Source: Nitrosopumilus sp. (lineage in GTDB: Archaea > Thermoproteota > Nitrososphaeria > Nitrososphaerales > Nitrosopumilaceae). From it: a stretch of DNA of 64,000 nucleotides. Of this stretch, positions 32,907 through 44,637 are shown in pieces. Position numbers and translations under genes: made by a program. The first letter of the stretch is position 1. Each line of letters starts with the position of its first letter. Location: NCBI RefSeq assembly GCF_025699255.1, contig NZ_JAILWA010000005.1, forward strand, positions 33,611-97,610, in the 5' to 3' direction. The notes beneath the pieces were generated by a model. The model had not been told where the DNA came from. It did not search any database and was given only the letters and a program-made list of their open reading frames with translations.

Positions 32907-34181
32907 TTGGTCAAGAATGATCCATTTGCAAATGCAACAAAACAAGTTAATGATGCATGTGATATACTAGGAATAAAGGACAAAGGAATTCGTGAATATC
33001 TTGCAATTCCTAACAAAGTTTTGAGAGTAAAAATCCCAGTAAAGATGGATAATGGTAAAATTAGAATTTTCACAGGTTTTAGAAGTCAACATAACAATGA
33101 CAGAGGTCCATACAAAGGTGGTATTCGTTACTTCAATCCAGAAGGTGGAGTTGAGTACATGGAAAGAGAAGTCATGGCATTATCTTCATGGATGACATGG
33201 AAATGTGCTATTGTTGACGTTCCACTTGGTGGAGGAAAGGGTGGAATCTATGTTAATCCTAAAACCGAAAAACTCAGTGAAGCAGAACTTGATAGATTAA
33301 CTCGTGGATTTGCATTTAAGATCTCTGAAATAATTGGTCCCAACAAAGACATTCCAGCTCCTGATGTTTACACAACAGGTAAAGAGATGACACAAATCAT
33401 GGATACTTTTAGTAAACTAAATGGTAATGAATATTCTCCAGGTGTGATTACAGGTAAACCAATTTCCATGGGAGGTTCTCTTGCAAGAAATGTTGCTACT
33501 GGATTAGGTGCAGCATATACTGTTAGAGAAGCTGCTAAGACATTGAAAGTTAATTTGAAAGGTGCAAAAGTAGTTTTACAAGGTTTTGGAAATGCATCAA
33601 CATTTGCTGGTGAATATCTTGAAAAAATGGGTGCAAAAGTTATTGCTGTTAGTGACTCTAAAGGTTCAATTTCAATTCCTAAAGGTGCTAAAACAAGTGC
33701 AATTTTAGCTCATAAACAAAAGAAAGGTTCTGTTGTTGGATTTCCTGGAAGTAAAAAAATCTCTACTGAAGAACTACTTACTACTAAATGTGATATTCTA
33801 GTTCCAGGTGCACTTGAGAATCAAATCGATGCAAAGATTGCAAAGAATCTCAAATGTAAAATCATTGCAGAAGCTGCCAATGGTCCTACGTTACCTGAAG
33901 CAGATCCTATTATCTATCAAAAAAAAATTCTAGTAATTCCTGACATCTTGGCAAATTCTGGAGGTGTTTGTATTTCGTATTTAGAATGGGTACAAAATAA
34001 CATGGGTTACTATTGGACTTTTGATGAGGTTGCAAACAAAATGGAAGCAAATATCACAAAAGGATTCAAGGATGCTTATGCCCTTAGTAAAAAACACAAA
34101 ATTGACATGAGAAAGGCAACCATGGTTTTGGCCGTTGAAAGAGTGCTGGAAGCCTTTGATCAAAAAGGCATTTGGCCATAG
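32907..34181 (+). CDS. gdhA: Glutamate dehydrogenase
   Basis: 424 aa with a TTG start at 32907; box A TTAATATAA lies about 26 bases upstream, supporting this start. Catalytic/substrate regions are GPYKGGIRYFNPEGG, MTWKCAIVDVPLGGGKGGI and the Rossmann GFGNASTFAGEYL. It interconverts 2-oxoglutarate + NH4+ and glutamate, a key entry point for ammonia nitrogen. Cofactor (NAD or NADP) is not decided from sequence. Confidence 0.95.
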   Translation: MVKNDPFANATKQVNDACDILGIKDKGIREYLAIPNKVLRVKIPVKMDNGKIRIFTGFRSQHNNDRGPYKGGIRYFNPEGGVEYMEREVMALSSWMTWKCAIVDVPLGGGKGGIYVNPKTEKLSEAELDRLTRGFAFKISEIIGPNKDIPAPDVYTTGKEMTQIMDTFSKLNGNEYSPGVITGKPISMGGSLARNVATGLGAAYTVREAAKTLKVNLKGAKVVLQGFGNASTFAGEYLEKMGAKVIAVSDSKGSISIPKGAKTSAILAHKQKKGSVVGFPGSKKISTEELLTTKCDILVPGALENQIDAKIAKNLKCKIIAEAANGPTLPEADPIIYQKKILVIPDILANSGGVCISYLEWVQNNMGYYWTFDEVANKMEANITKGFKDAYALSKKHKIDMRKATMVLAVERVLEAFDQKGIWP

Positions 34182-34183
34182 TC

Positions 34184-34561
34184 TTAAGCTAGATAATCTT
34201 CATAATTTACTAATTGTTCAACAAACATTATTTTCCCTTTTGTAATTTTACGAAGTTTTCTCTTAAACGACAGATCTATCTTTGTTCTTCTTTGTAATAA
34301 TTGAATTATTTTCGCTGTTAATGCTCTCCCTTTTTTATCTCTGTCAAAAAGAATAATCACTCTTTCATATTTTGCAACAAAATCTGCAAAATCTACCATT
34401 CCTGCAAACTTGTGAAATTCTAAAATTTTACCTTTGTATCCTATTCTTCTTAATGCATTTGAATCCCTTTTACCTTCAACAATCACTATGCTGTTTTTCA
34501 AAGTGTTTAAATCAAATACAAAATTTTTCAATTCTAAAATTTCTTGTTCTGATATTAACAC
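34184..34561 (-). CDS. Small Toprim-domain protein
   Basis: 125 aa consisting of little more than a Toprim fold: glutamate motif IVIVEGKRDSNALRRIG and DxD motif ILFDRDKKG, plus a basic C-terminal part (RRTKIDLSFKRKLRKITKGK). Comparable to archaeal stand-alone Toprim (RNase M5-like/primase-like) proteins. Likely metal-dependent on nucleic acid; substrate unknown. Convergent with gdhA. Confidence 0.8.
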   Translation of the reverse strand: MLISEQEILELKNFVFDLNTLKNSIVIVEGKRDSNALRRIGYKGKILEFHKFAGMVDFADFVAKYERVIILFDRDKKGRALTAKIIQLLQRRTKIDLSFKRKLRKITKGKIMFVEQLVNYEDYLA

Positions 34562-34589
34562 ATCTTAATTCCTTTATCTCTGTTAAAAT

Positions 34590-34619
34590 ACATCATGTTA
34601 AAAAACATCATGTTAAAAA
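34590..34619. repeat. Two tandem 15-bp repeats ACATCATGTTAAAAA
   Basis: 34590-34604 and 34605-34619 are identical, with a third partial TGTTAAAA upstream at about 34581. They lie between the Toprim gene start (34561, minus) and the 46-aa gene (34659, plus). Each contains CATCATG, so they could also be alternative start regions; an operator is the simplest reading. Confidence 0.5.
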
Positions 34620-34658
34620 ACAATAAATTAATTCATTCTGATAAACTAATGATGCTAA

Positions 34659-34799
34659 ATGAAAACTGAAATAGAAATTGCTGAATATAGAAAAGTGATT
34701 GAAGAAAGATTAGTAAAGTCTGAATCAATGGATGCCATGAAATACTATCAAGGTGTCCTTAGATGTCTTGAATGGGTAGTTACAGGACAAGATGTTTAA
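34659..34799 (+). CDS. Small helical protein, 46 aa
   Basis: MKTEIEIAEYRKVIEERLVK then SESMDAMKYYQGVLRCLEWV: amphipathic helices, one Cys. Ends 3 bases before the amidotransferase start, so probably co-transcribed. No family recognised. Confidence 0.55.
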   Translation: MKTEIEIAEYRKVIEERLVKSESMDAMKYYQGVLRCLEWVVTGQDV

Positions 34800-34802
34800 A
34801 AA

Positions 34803-35486
34803 ATGTCTAAGGTCTTACTAGTACAAAATACTCGGATTGAGGGTTCTGGATACTTGGGCGAACTGCTACAAAATGACGGATTTGAAATTACATCCGTAAA
34901 TGCTAAACATGAAAGACTTCCTGATCAAGATTTTTCTTTAGTTGTGATTCTAGGTGCCCCCGAAAGTGCAAATGATGATTTACCGTATCTTCGCACTGAG
35001 CAACAGTTAATCAAAAATTCTGTTGAAAAAAATATTCCTGTGCTAGGAATTTGTCTGGGTTCACAGTTGATTGCTAAAACATTTGGTGCTAAAGTGTATA
35101 GTGGACCAAGAAAAGAAATTGGATTTTATAATGATCTGAAAATTAGTAATGATTCTCCTTTTTTCAAAGGATTCAAAAATCCTTTTACTGTATTTCATTG
35201 GCATGGTGATACGTTTGATTTGCCATTGGGTTCAATTAAATTGGCCTCATCTGATTATTATCCAAATCAGGCATTTCAATTCAAAAGTGCAATAGGTCTA
35301 CAATTTCATTTAGAAGTCAATGAGGATATGGTCAATTTGTGGCTTGATAATACTGAAGAGAAATTACAAAAAATCCCATACATCGATCCTCAAAAAATTC
35401 GTTCAGATATTGTTGAAAATATTTCAATGGTAAAATCAAATATGAATAATTTTTACAACAATTTCAAATTTGCATTTGGTCTTTGA
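34803..35486 (+). CDS. Class I glutamine amidotransferase-like protein
   Basis: 227 aa, GATase1 fold. Nucleophile Cys in VLGICLGSQLIAKTFGA; catalytic His and Glu in GLQFHLEV; also FHWHGDTFDLP, as in the GMP-synthase-like stand-alone amidotransferases. Could transfer ammonia from glutamine to an unknown acceptor or hydrolyse gamma-glutamyl compounds. No synthetase partner nearby. Confidence 0.87.
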   Translation: MSKVLLVQNTRIEGSGYLGELLQNDGFEITSVNAKHERLPDQDFSLVVILGAPESANDDLPYLRTEQQLIKNSVEKNIPVLGICLGSQLIAKTFGAKVYSGPRKEIGFYNDLKISNDSPFFKGFKNPFTVFHWHGDTFDLPLGSIKLASSDYYPNQAFQFKSAIGLQFHLEVNEDMVNLWLDNTEEKLQKIPYIDPQKIRSDIVENISMVKSNMNNFYNNFKFAFGL

Positions 35487-37646
<2,160 letters not shown>

Positions 37647-37673
37647 ATAACATTTAAGTTTCTCATAACTTGA

Positions 37674-38444
<771 letters not shown>

Positions 38445-38499
38445 CTATTCAAATTTCTTTCTTATTTTATTTATTAAAAAAATTAGAGTTTTTGAAACT

Positions 38500-39024
38500 C
38501 TATTTTACTGTAACTACTCCTACTCTCCATGGATGGAATGAACAATAATAATTGTAAACTCCGCTTTCTTCAAATGTGAACTCAAATCTGTCTCCTGTTT
38601 GAAGTGGGGGACTATTGAACAAATCACTTACTTTTCCCATGTTGTCTTGACTTTGGATGTTATGAGGAACTGAATCATCATTTACCCATGTCACTTTGGT
38701 ATTTTCACTTATTTCTAGATTCAGTGGCAAGTAAAATCCACTACCTGATACATCTGAATTTCCATTAGGAATTATGATCTCTGCTTCCATAATTTCTGCA
38801 ACAACATCTTCGGCAGATTCAATCACTATTACTCCAGTTTCTATCAAAAATTTTATTGCATTGAGAAACTCTGTCTCAGAAATATCTCCTTGACCATACC
38901 ATAATGCATTATTTTTTACCCATTCTGGAACTGATTCTGCAGCTGCCTCATTAGCTGTTAATGAAACTAGTAGAATTGAAAATATCATTGTTATAATTGA
39001 TATTTTTATTGATCTGTGTTTCAT
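38500..39024 (-). CDS. Secreted cupredoxin-like protein lacking the axial Met
   Basis: 174 aa from ATG 39024 (TTG 39030 also in frame). Signal peptide (IITMIFSILLVSLTANEAAA), then a W-rich module (VPEWVKNNALWYGQGDISET), then a plastocyanin-like domain. Copper ligands visible: His in VPHNIQS, Cys and His in YYCSFHP. The usual HPWM becomes HPWR, so the axial Met is replaced by Arg. This may change redox potential or copper binding. Likely anchored or periplasm-like extracellular electron protein. Confidence 0.82.
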   Translation of the reverse strand: MKHRSIKISIITMIFSILLVSLTANEAAAESVPEWVKNNALWYGQGDISETEFLNAIKFLIETGVIVIESAEDVVAEIMEAEIIIPNGNSDVSGSGFYLPLNLEISENTKVTWVNDDSVPHNIQSQDNMGKVSDLFNSPPLQTGDRFEFTFEESGVYNYYCSFHPWRVGVVTVK

Positions 39025-39119
39025 ACTCAAAAATGTCTGTGAAATGATTTATCCCATGAGTATACATTGTCTTGCACTGCAGACTAATTCATTATAACTA
39101 ATTTTGAACCTGTTTTTTC

Positions 39120-39461
39120 ATGCAAGAACTAATTCAATCCCAAAAGATAATGGATGATGAAAGAAAGCAAGTAATTTTGGAAATCCTTGCTGACAAATAT
39201 TGTAAATTAATCCTCCATAATACTTTAGAAAAACCAAAATCTGCTATGGAAATATCTAGTGAAAAAAAGATTCCTATTAGTACTGTATATAGAAGACTTC
39301 AGACCCTATATGATGCAAAATTACTCGCAATTTCTGGTTCCATAAATCAGGATGGCAAAAAATACTTTCTGTACAAGAGTAAAGTAAAATCTATTTCTCT
39401 AAAATGTGATTTAGAAATAACTTCTATTGAACTTGTACCCAATTCTTCACGTGTAGATTAA
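39120..39461 (+). CDS. ArsR-like winged-helix transcriptional regulator
   Basis: 113 aa. The HTH is in KPKSAMEISSEKKIPISTVY then RRLQTLYDAKLLAISG, with a wing NQDGKKYFLYKSKVKS. Divergent from the cupredoxin gene (95-base gap), which may be its target. ATG 39120. Not of the 12787/32453 subfamily. Confidence 0.8.
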   Translation: MQELIQSQKIMDDERKQVILEILADKYCKLILHNTLEKPKSAMEISSEKKIPISTVYRRLQTLYDAKLLAISGSINQDGKKYFLYKSKVKSISLKCDLEITSIELVPNSSRVD

Positions 39462-39485
39462 ACTTTGGAGTCACTGTAGAATAAA

Positions 39486-40088
39486 ATGATGGACAATAAT
39501 CAGACTTCTACAAAGCGACAAATACATTCTTCTAAAAAAGAATCTACTAGAAGTATTACATATCGCCTTCCAGAAAAACTTGTTACTGAATTAGAAACTG
39601 AATCTACACAGAAAGGAATTTCACAAAATGTTCTTGTTAGACAGATTTTAGAAAAGTATGTTCAATGGGATAGATTTTCAAGTAAGATTGGGATGATTCC
39701 AGTTCCCAAAGGAATTCTAGAGTCTCTTGGAGGAGAATTAGATGGCAAAGATATTGATGAAATTATCACTTTGATGTTTCCTTTGATCAAAGACACTGTT
39801 TTATTTATCAAAGGTGGTTATGATCTTAAACGATGTATTGAAACATTAGAAGATTATATGCGAGCATCTGGAATGAATTCTGATCATAGAGTCGAAGGTG
39901 ATATTCATATATTTTTAATTCAACATGATTTGGGATTGAAATGGTCTGTATTTACAGAACAACTACTTACTCAAGTTTTTAGAAGTTTCTTACCTGAAAA
40001 AGAATTGAAATTTCAAACTACTGAAACAACTGTTATCTTATCTGTATCATTAGGTTCTGATTTTAACGAGCATGATTATCATTACTGA
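39486..40088 (+). CDS. RHH-type regulator-like protein, 200 aa
   Basis: Residues about 20-60 (SITYRLPEKLVTELETESTQ, KGISQNVLVRQILEKYVQWD) form a ribbon-helix-helix-like DNA-binding unit. The C-terminal ~130 residues (IGMIPVPKGILESLGG, EDYMRASGMNSDHRVEGDIH) are a domain I do not recognise, perhaps ligand-sensing. Starts 25 bases after the ArsR-like gene. Confidence 0.6.
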   Translation: MMDNNQTSTKRQIHSSKKESTRSITYRLPEKLVTELETESTQKGISQNVLVRQILEKYVQWDRFSSKIGMIPVPKGILESLGGELDGKDIDEIITLMFPLIKDTVLFIKGGYDLKRCIETLEDYMRASGMNSDHRVEGDIHIFLIQHDLGLKWSVFTEQLLTQVFRSFLPEKELKFQTTETTVILSVSLGSDFNEHDYHY

Positions 40089-40132
40089 AATTTAATTCCT
40101 CATTTGAAATATTACTTTACCTAAATCAATCC

Positions 40133-40534
40133 ATGAATTCGTCTGATCCTATCCAAAAAAAAACTTGGGTTAAACAAATTATGAGTAATTCAATTGTCTC
40201 AGTTGATTCATCAGTCACCGCAACTAATGCAGCAAAGATGATGGAAGATACAGGAGTAGGTTCTATTGTAGTTTTAGAAAATAATTTACCTGTAGGAATT
40301 GTCACTGATAGAGATTTTGCAATAAAGATTGCAGCTCATTCTTATCCTATTGACACTCCTGTTAGAAGAATTATGTCCTCTCCTCTCATATCCATTGATC
40401 CAAATTCTGATTTGTGGGTGGCATCTGATTTGATGTCCACTAGAAATGTTAGAAAATTACCTGTAATTGATGATGATAAAGTGGTTGGAATTTTAACCTC
40501 TAGTGATTTGGTTAAACATATAGCTGATCACTGA
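40133..40534 (+). CDS. CBS-domain pair protein
   Basis: 133 aa made of two CBS motifs (VKQIMSNSIVSVDSSVTATN..., and VRRIMSSPLISIDPNSDLWV then ASDLMSTRNVRKLPVIDDDK). CBS pairs bind adenine nucleotides and regulate partner proteins. No fused effector domain. Follows the RHH-like gene. Confidence 0.9.
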   Translation: MNSSDPIQKKTWVKQIMSNSIVSVDSSVTATNAAKMMEDTGVGSIVVLENNLPVGIVTDRDFAIKIAAHSYPIDTPVRRIMSSPLISIDPNSDLWVASDLMSTRNVRKLPVIDDDKVVGILTSSDLVKHIADH

Positions 40535-40625
40535 AATTCAGGTTGAAATTAATCTCATTTCTTGAATTACTAGTATGTCTGGTGGGAAAAACTTATTATA
40601 ATTTGAACCATCATTTTTGTTTATA

Positions 40626-40976
40626 ATGGCAACTGAGCAAACACAAAAGATGGTCACAGTTACAGCAAAAGCAGCTGAAAAGATCCAAGAATTCATGAAA
40701 GAAGAAGCAGAATCTCCTGAATATCTTAGAGTATATGTTCAAGGTGGCGGTTGTTCTGGTCTATCTTATGGGATGGGCTTTGAAAAAGCACCAGAAGAAG
40801 ATGATCTTGTCTTGGAAGAAAATGGAGTCAAACTCCTAATTGACAGCTACAGCGTTGATCATTTGCAAGGTGCAAACGTAGACTATATTGAAAGCCTAAT
40901 GGGCTCTGGATTCAAAATTAACAATCCAAATGTTACAAAATCCTGTTCGTGTGGTCACTCATTTAGCACAGAATAA
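40626..40976 (+). CDS. Iron-sulfur cluster assembly/carrier protein, IscA/HesB family
   Basis: The start is set at ATG 40626 (116 aa; TTG 40617 is in frame), about 30 bases after CTTATTATAA. The three conserved cysteines are in VQGGGCSGLSYGMGF and SCSCGHSF. A-type carriers deliver Fe-S clusters to target enzymes, important for the many Fe-S proteins of this lineage. Confidence 0.92.
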   Translation: MATEQTQKMVTVTAKAAEKIQEFMKEEAESPEYLRVYVQGGGCSGLSYGMGFEKAPEEDDLVLEENGVKLLIDSYSVDHLQGANVDYIESLMGSGFKINNPNVTKSCSCGHSFSTE

Positions 40977-41045
40977 AACTAGATTATTTTTCATTTTTAG
41001 ATTTTATCTTAGCGTTTGCTATTTCATATTTTTAATACAAATTTT

Positions 41046-41067
41046 TGCGATACCCTCATATATCGCA
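41046..41067 (+). promoter_or_regulatory. Inverted repeat TGCGATA-CCCTCATA-TATCGCA upstream of dnaG
   Basis: Seven-bp arms are perfectly complementary around an 8-base loop. It ends 42 bases before the dnaG start. As DNA it could be an operator; as RNA a hairpin in the 5' leader, since dnaG has a Shine-Dalgarno site and so probably has a leader. Confidence 0.45.
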
Positions 41068-41091
41068 GGTAGAACCTCAAAATATGATAAT

Positions 41092-41100
41092 AAAGGAGAT
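41092..41100 (+). promoter_or_regulatory. Shine-Dalgarno site AAAGGAGAT of dnaG
   Basis: Strong match to the 16S rRNA 3' end, 9-10 bases before ATG 41110. It decides the dnaG start and indicates a leadered mRNA, in contrast to the leaderless genes common in this window. Confidence 0.6.
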
Positions 41101-41109
41101 GAATAGTTT

Positions 41110-42252
41110 ATGCCTCAATCAGGAATTGTCAAATATCACGTTAAACTTTCCTATGAAGTCGATGGACTTGTTGAAAGAGCAGATATAATCGGAGCCATTT
41201 TTGGCCAAACAGAAGGACTGTTAGGCCCAGAGATGAATCTGAATGAACTGCAACGAGTTTCTAAAGTTGGTCGTATTGAAGTAAACGCAAAATCCACATC
41301 TAATACTACAAGTGGCGATGCATTAATTCCAATGAGTACTGATATTGATACTTGTGCATTAATTGCTGCAGGTATTGAAAGCATTGACAAAGTAGGACCT
41401 TTTGATTGTGCATTCAAATTAGAAGCTATTGATGATGTAAGAGCAGCAAAGAAAGACGATATTGTTAAACGAGCAAAAGAAATCAAACAAAAATGGGCAA
41501 CTAAAACCGTAAGTGAAGGTGAAAGCATGTTAAATGATGTTCACCAAGGTGACAGTGGTAAATTATCTACATATGGTCCTTCAAAACTAACATGTAGTTC
41601 AGGTCTTGCCGATTCCAATTGGGTAATTCTTGTTGAAGGAAGAGCTGATGTAATCAATCTTTTGAGAGCAGGATATGACAATGTACTTGCAATTGAAGGT
41701 GCAAAAATTGATGAATCTATTAAAGAATTGTGTAATTCTAAAGATACTGTAGTTGCTTTTCTTGACGGTGACAGATCTGGTGGATTTATTCTAAAAGAAC
41801 TCAAATCCTTTGTTACTTTAGATTATGAAATTCAAGCAGATTCTGGCGTTGAAGTTGAAGAATTAACTCCTCAAAGAATTGACGAAATACTGCGACCTAT
41901 TGCTGATGAAATTAAACATGGTAAACCTGCACCTGCGCTAAAAAGTGAAGATGATAAACCTGTTGCAGAAATGGCCACAAAAATATTTCCAAATCTAAAT
42001 GAAACTCTTGAAGCCATTGCATTAGACAGTGATGAAAATGAAATTTTCAAAGTTCCAATCAGTGAAGTAGTAAGTAAATTATCATCCCAATCTGGAATCA
42101 AATATCTTCTATTGGATGGAATTATCACTCAGAGACTTTTAGAGGGTGCCAAAAATGCTGGTGTTGAATGCGTTATTGGACACAGAGTTGCAAAATTATC
42201 AAACTCTGATGGAATGAAACTGAAAACCTTTAGTGACTTAGGCGTATCTTAG
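41110..42252 (+). CDS. dnaG: Archaeal DnaG-type primase
   Basis: 380 aa. N-terminal archaeal DnaG region (GIVKYHVKLSYEVDGLVERA, IIGAIFGQTEGLLGP), central Toprim domain with VILVEGRADVINLLRAGYDN and the metal-binding VVAFLDGDRSGG, then a C-terminal helical part. In archaea this protein is both a primase-like enzyme and an exosome-associated RNA-binding factor. Start fixed by the SD site. The riboflavin kinase gene follows by 5 bases. Confidence 0.95.
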   Translation: MPQSGIVKYHVKLSYEVDGLVERADIIGAIFGQTEGLLGPEMNLNELQRVSKVGRIEVNAKSTSNTTSGDALIPMSTDIDTCALIAAGIESIDKVGPFDCAFKLEAIDDVRAAKKDDIVKRAKEIKQKWATKTVSEGESMLNDVHQGDSGKLSTYGPSKLTCSSGLADSNWVILVEGRADVINLLRAGYDNVLAIEGAKIDESIKELCNSKDTVVAFLDGDRSGGFILKELKSFVTLDYEIQADSGVEVEELTPQRIDEILRPIADEIKHGKPAPALKSEDDKPVAEMATKIFPNLNETLEAIALDSDENEIFKVPISEVVSKLSSQSGIKYLLLDGIITQRLLEGAKNAGVECVIGHRVAKLSNSDGMKLKTFSDLGVS

Positions 42253-42257
42253 AATAG

Positions 42258-42941
42258 ATGACTGAACTAAAAATTCAGCACCTCCTAACTCTGTCTTACC
42301 TGCTTTCAAAGGGAGCTAAATACAATTACGTCTCCATAACTACTTCATTTCTAGGAAAAAATATCAAAAAATCACAACAGGCTGCATCCAAACATCTTCT
42401 TGAATTGGAACAAAATCAATTCATTGAACGTATAATTAATGGACGAAATATTTCTGTAAAAATTACATCAAAAGGTTTTTCTGAAATGGTAAAATTGTCT
42501 GCAATATTACAAAAAAGCCTTGATTCATCTCCTTCTTACGTTGAATTGAAAGGTACTTTGGTTTCTGGAATGGGTGAAGGAGCATATTACATGGGATTAA
42601 AGGGATATACAAAACAATTTCAATCAAAAATTGGATATGTTCCGTATCCTGGAACATTAAACGTTAGATTAGATCAAAAAATTCACCAAGAAGCCATTAA
42701 ACAATTTGAAACTTTGAATGGGATCAAAATTAAGAGTTTCTCTGATGGGAAACGAACCTATGGATGGGTAAAATGCTTTAATGCTAAACTAAATAATTCT
42801 ACAATTTGTGAATTAATTATTCTTGAACGTACACATCATGATGATTCTATAATTGAATTAATATCAAAATATTGTTTACGAAAAACCGCCAAGTTAAAAG
42901 ATGGATCAAAAGTTTCAATAAAAATTCCGATAAATTCCTAA
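42258..42941 (+). CDS. ribK: CTP-dependent riboflavin kinase (archaeal RibK) with N-terminal HTH
   Basis: 227 aa. Residues about 1-90 form a winged-helix (KSQQAASKHLLELEQNQFIE). From about 95 the DUF120 riboflavin kinase barrel: LKGTLVSGMGEGAYYMGLKG, and YVPYPGTLNVRL with the flavin/CTP-contacting region. It makes FMN from riboflavin with CTP, with possible self-regulation by the HTH. It converges with the FAD synthase gene (4-base stop overlap). Confidence 0.92.
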   Translation: MTELKIQHLLTLSYLLSKGAKYNYVSITTSFLGKNIKKSQQAASKHLLELEQNQFIERIINGRNISVKITSKGFSEMVKLSAILQKSLDSSPSYVELKGTLVSGMGEGAYYMGLKGYTKQFQSKIGYVPYPGTLNVRLDQKIHQEAIKQFETLNGIKIKSFSDGKRTYGWVKCFNAKLNNSTICELIILERTHHDDSIIELISKYCLRKTAKLKDGSKVSIKIPINS

Positions 42942-43555
42942 ATTCCGTGGATAGATTCTCCATATTCTTTTTGAATTTTTGAACTAGAGCTTTCAGGAAT
43001 AGGAGATTGCAATCTTGCAACTTTGGCGTCAAGTTTTATTTTTTTACACCCTTCTGTAATGAATTTTTCTTGATGAACTTGATCATATCCAAGTGCAATA
43101 ATTTGTGGTCTCACATGATTTACAGTCTTGAAAATATCATCTTCTTGTCCAATTAAGCAAAGATCAACTGCTGACAATGAATTGACTAATTCTTGTCTCT
43201 GTTTTTGTGTATGAAGGGGTTTTCTCTTCTTCATTTTCACTGCTGTATTGTCAGTTGCTACTACTACTACTAACACATCTCCTAATTCTTTTGCTGCATT
43301 CAAGGTGTAAATATGTCCTGGATGAATGATGTCAAATACACCTCCAGCTAAAACTACACATAATGAATTTCTCCCTGCATTTGTGAGAGTTTCTCTATCT
43401 TCATTTACCAATTCTTTTTTGATTAATTCATCAATCTTTGAATTAATAATGTCTTCAGAAAGTATCGTGTTTTTCTTTATCTCATCAATTGGCTTTTTAC
43501 CCTCAATTTGACAGGTATACATTGTGACTAGAATTGTTTTTTCTGTTTGTTCCAA
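42938..43555 (-). CDS. ribL: FAD synthase (archaeal RibL-like cytidylyltransferase fold)
   Basis: 205 aa with a TTG start at 43555; ATG 43522 is an alternative. A short N-terminal HTH-like region precedes the nucleotidyltransferase domain with VVLAGGVFDIIHPGHIYTLN (the HxGH motif) and the ISSSKIQ-type motif as ESSSSKIQKE. It should convert FMN to FAD, complementing RibK on the opposite strand. Confidence 0.88.
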   Translation of the reverse strand: MEQTEKTILVTMYTCQIEGKKPIDEIKKNTILSEDIINSKIDELIKKELVNEDRETLTNAGRNSLCVVLAGGVFDIIHPGHIYTLNAAKELGDVLVVVVATDNTAVKMKKRKPLHTQKQRQELVNSLSAVDLCLIGQEDDIFKTVNHVRPQIIALGYDQVHQEKFITEGCKKIKLDAKVARLQSPIPESSSSKIQKEYGESIHGI

Positions 43556-43599
43556 TATTTTTTGTATTTCTGTCCCTCTCTTTAATTCATCGCTAAAAA

Positions 43600-44637
43600 T
43601 TACATCTTGGGATCAAGGCCTTTTGCTATTCTTAATGCATCTACAAGACCATCTGCATAACCAATACTCAAAATAGCTACCTCATCTTGCCCATCTTCCA
43701 GAAATTTTTCTGCATCTTTTACATATAGTTCGGCGTTTTCTAAAATATCTTGAAATTCTTTCTGATCTTTGTATAGAGGTTTAACTTCATCAAGAGCTTC
43801 CCTGACCATTGGAACATATTTTTTCATCATTTGAATTGAAATTTTTTCTGTTTTTTCTGTATTATCAAATGGTTCATCTATACATTTGCCAAATATTTTC
43901 AATGCATCTGATTCTGTAAAATGTAATCTTCCAGTAATAATTATTGTATGTGGAGGTTTTCCAAAATCTATTTTTTTTAAACTGGATATTTTACCTGATA
44001 TGATGCTTTGATCTTTGAATCCAATTCTTGATGCTACTATTGCAAATGTAGATGAACTGATAACCTTTCTAATCTGTCCTTTTTCAGTTTCTAATAACCC
44101 CTTTAAGGCATCATTAGGATCTAAGAAAAAATCCTTGTCCTGATTATATTCTAAAAGAAGTATTGTGTGGTTTCCTTCTATGATGTTTTTGTATATTACA
44201 TAGTATGGGGTCGTCAATGATTTCATCTCACTCATGATTGTTGCAATTCTTCCAACTTTGTAAAAATGCAAACCACATTCTCCAATCATTGAAGTAAGAG
44301 AAGATGATGCATGAATTGAATGAGTTTTAATTTTTTCTTCCATAGCTCTAGTTTTCAATTCTATATGTGTAGTGGCAATGTATGGGTCACCATATGCTAA
44401 TAATACCACTTTCTTTTTCTTTGCATTTTCTAAAATTTCCCTGCCGTCTTCAACAAGCCATCTTTTTGCTAGTTTGAATTCTCCTTTTGTTGAATTCTTG
44501 ATTTTAGTTAAATCTGATTTTCCAATTGGACTGGTAAATTGCTCCAAGTATACAATATCTGCTTTTAGCAACACGTCTAATGCTTCACTTGGAATTGATT
44601 TAAATCCCGAAATTCCTAAACCTACAAACCACAGCAT
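43600..44637 (-). CDS. dphB: Diphthine synthase fused to a DUF357-like domain
   Basis: 345 aa. Residues 1 to ~260 are diphthine synthase: LWFVGLGISGFKSIPSEALD, GDPYIATTHIEL, and IIITGRLHFTESDAL near its end. It methylates the diphthamide precursor on EF-2. The extra ~80 residues (KKYVPMVREALDEVKPLYKD, NAELYVKDAEKFLEDGQDEV, GYADGLVDALRIAKG) match the helical DUF357 pattern found separately in archaea. Usual DphB length is about 260. Overlaps the lysK stop (TAATG). Confidence 0.85.
   Translation of the reverse strand: MLWFVGLGISGFKSIPSEALDVLLKADIVYLEQFTSPIGKSDLTKIKNSTKGEFKLAKRWLVEDGREILENAKKKKVVLLAYGDPYIATTHIELKTRAMEEKIKTHSIHASSSLTSMIGECGLHFYKVGRIATIMSEMKSLTTPYYVIYKNIIEGNHTILLLEYNQDKDFFLDPNDALKGLLETEKGQIRKVISSSTFAIVASRIGFKDQSIISGKISSLKKIDFGKPPHTIIITGRLHFTESDALKIFGKCIDEPFDNTEKTEKISIQMMKKYVPMVREALDEVKPLYKDQKEFQDILENAELYVKDAEKFLEDGQDEVAILSIGYADGLVDALRIAKGLDPKM

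Noticed and set aside
34372..34626. Plus-strand frame opposite the Toprim gene
   Set aside because: Antisense shadow with low-complexity Leu/Phe content.
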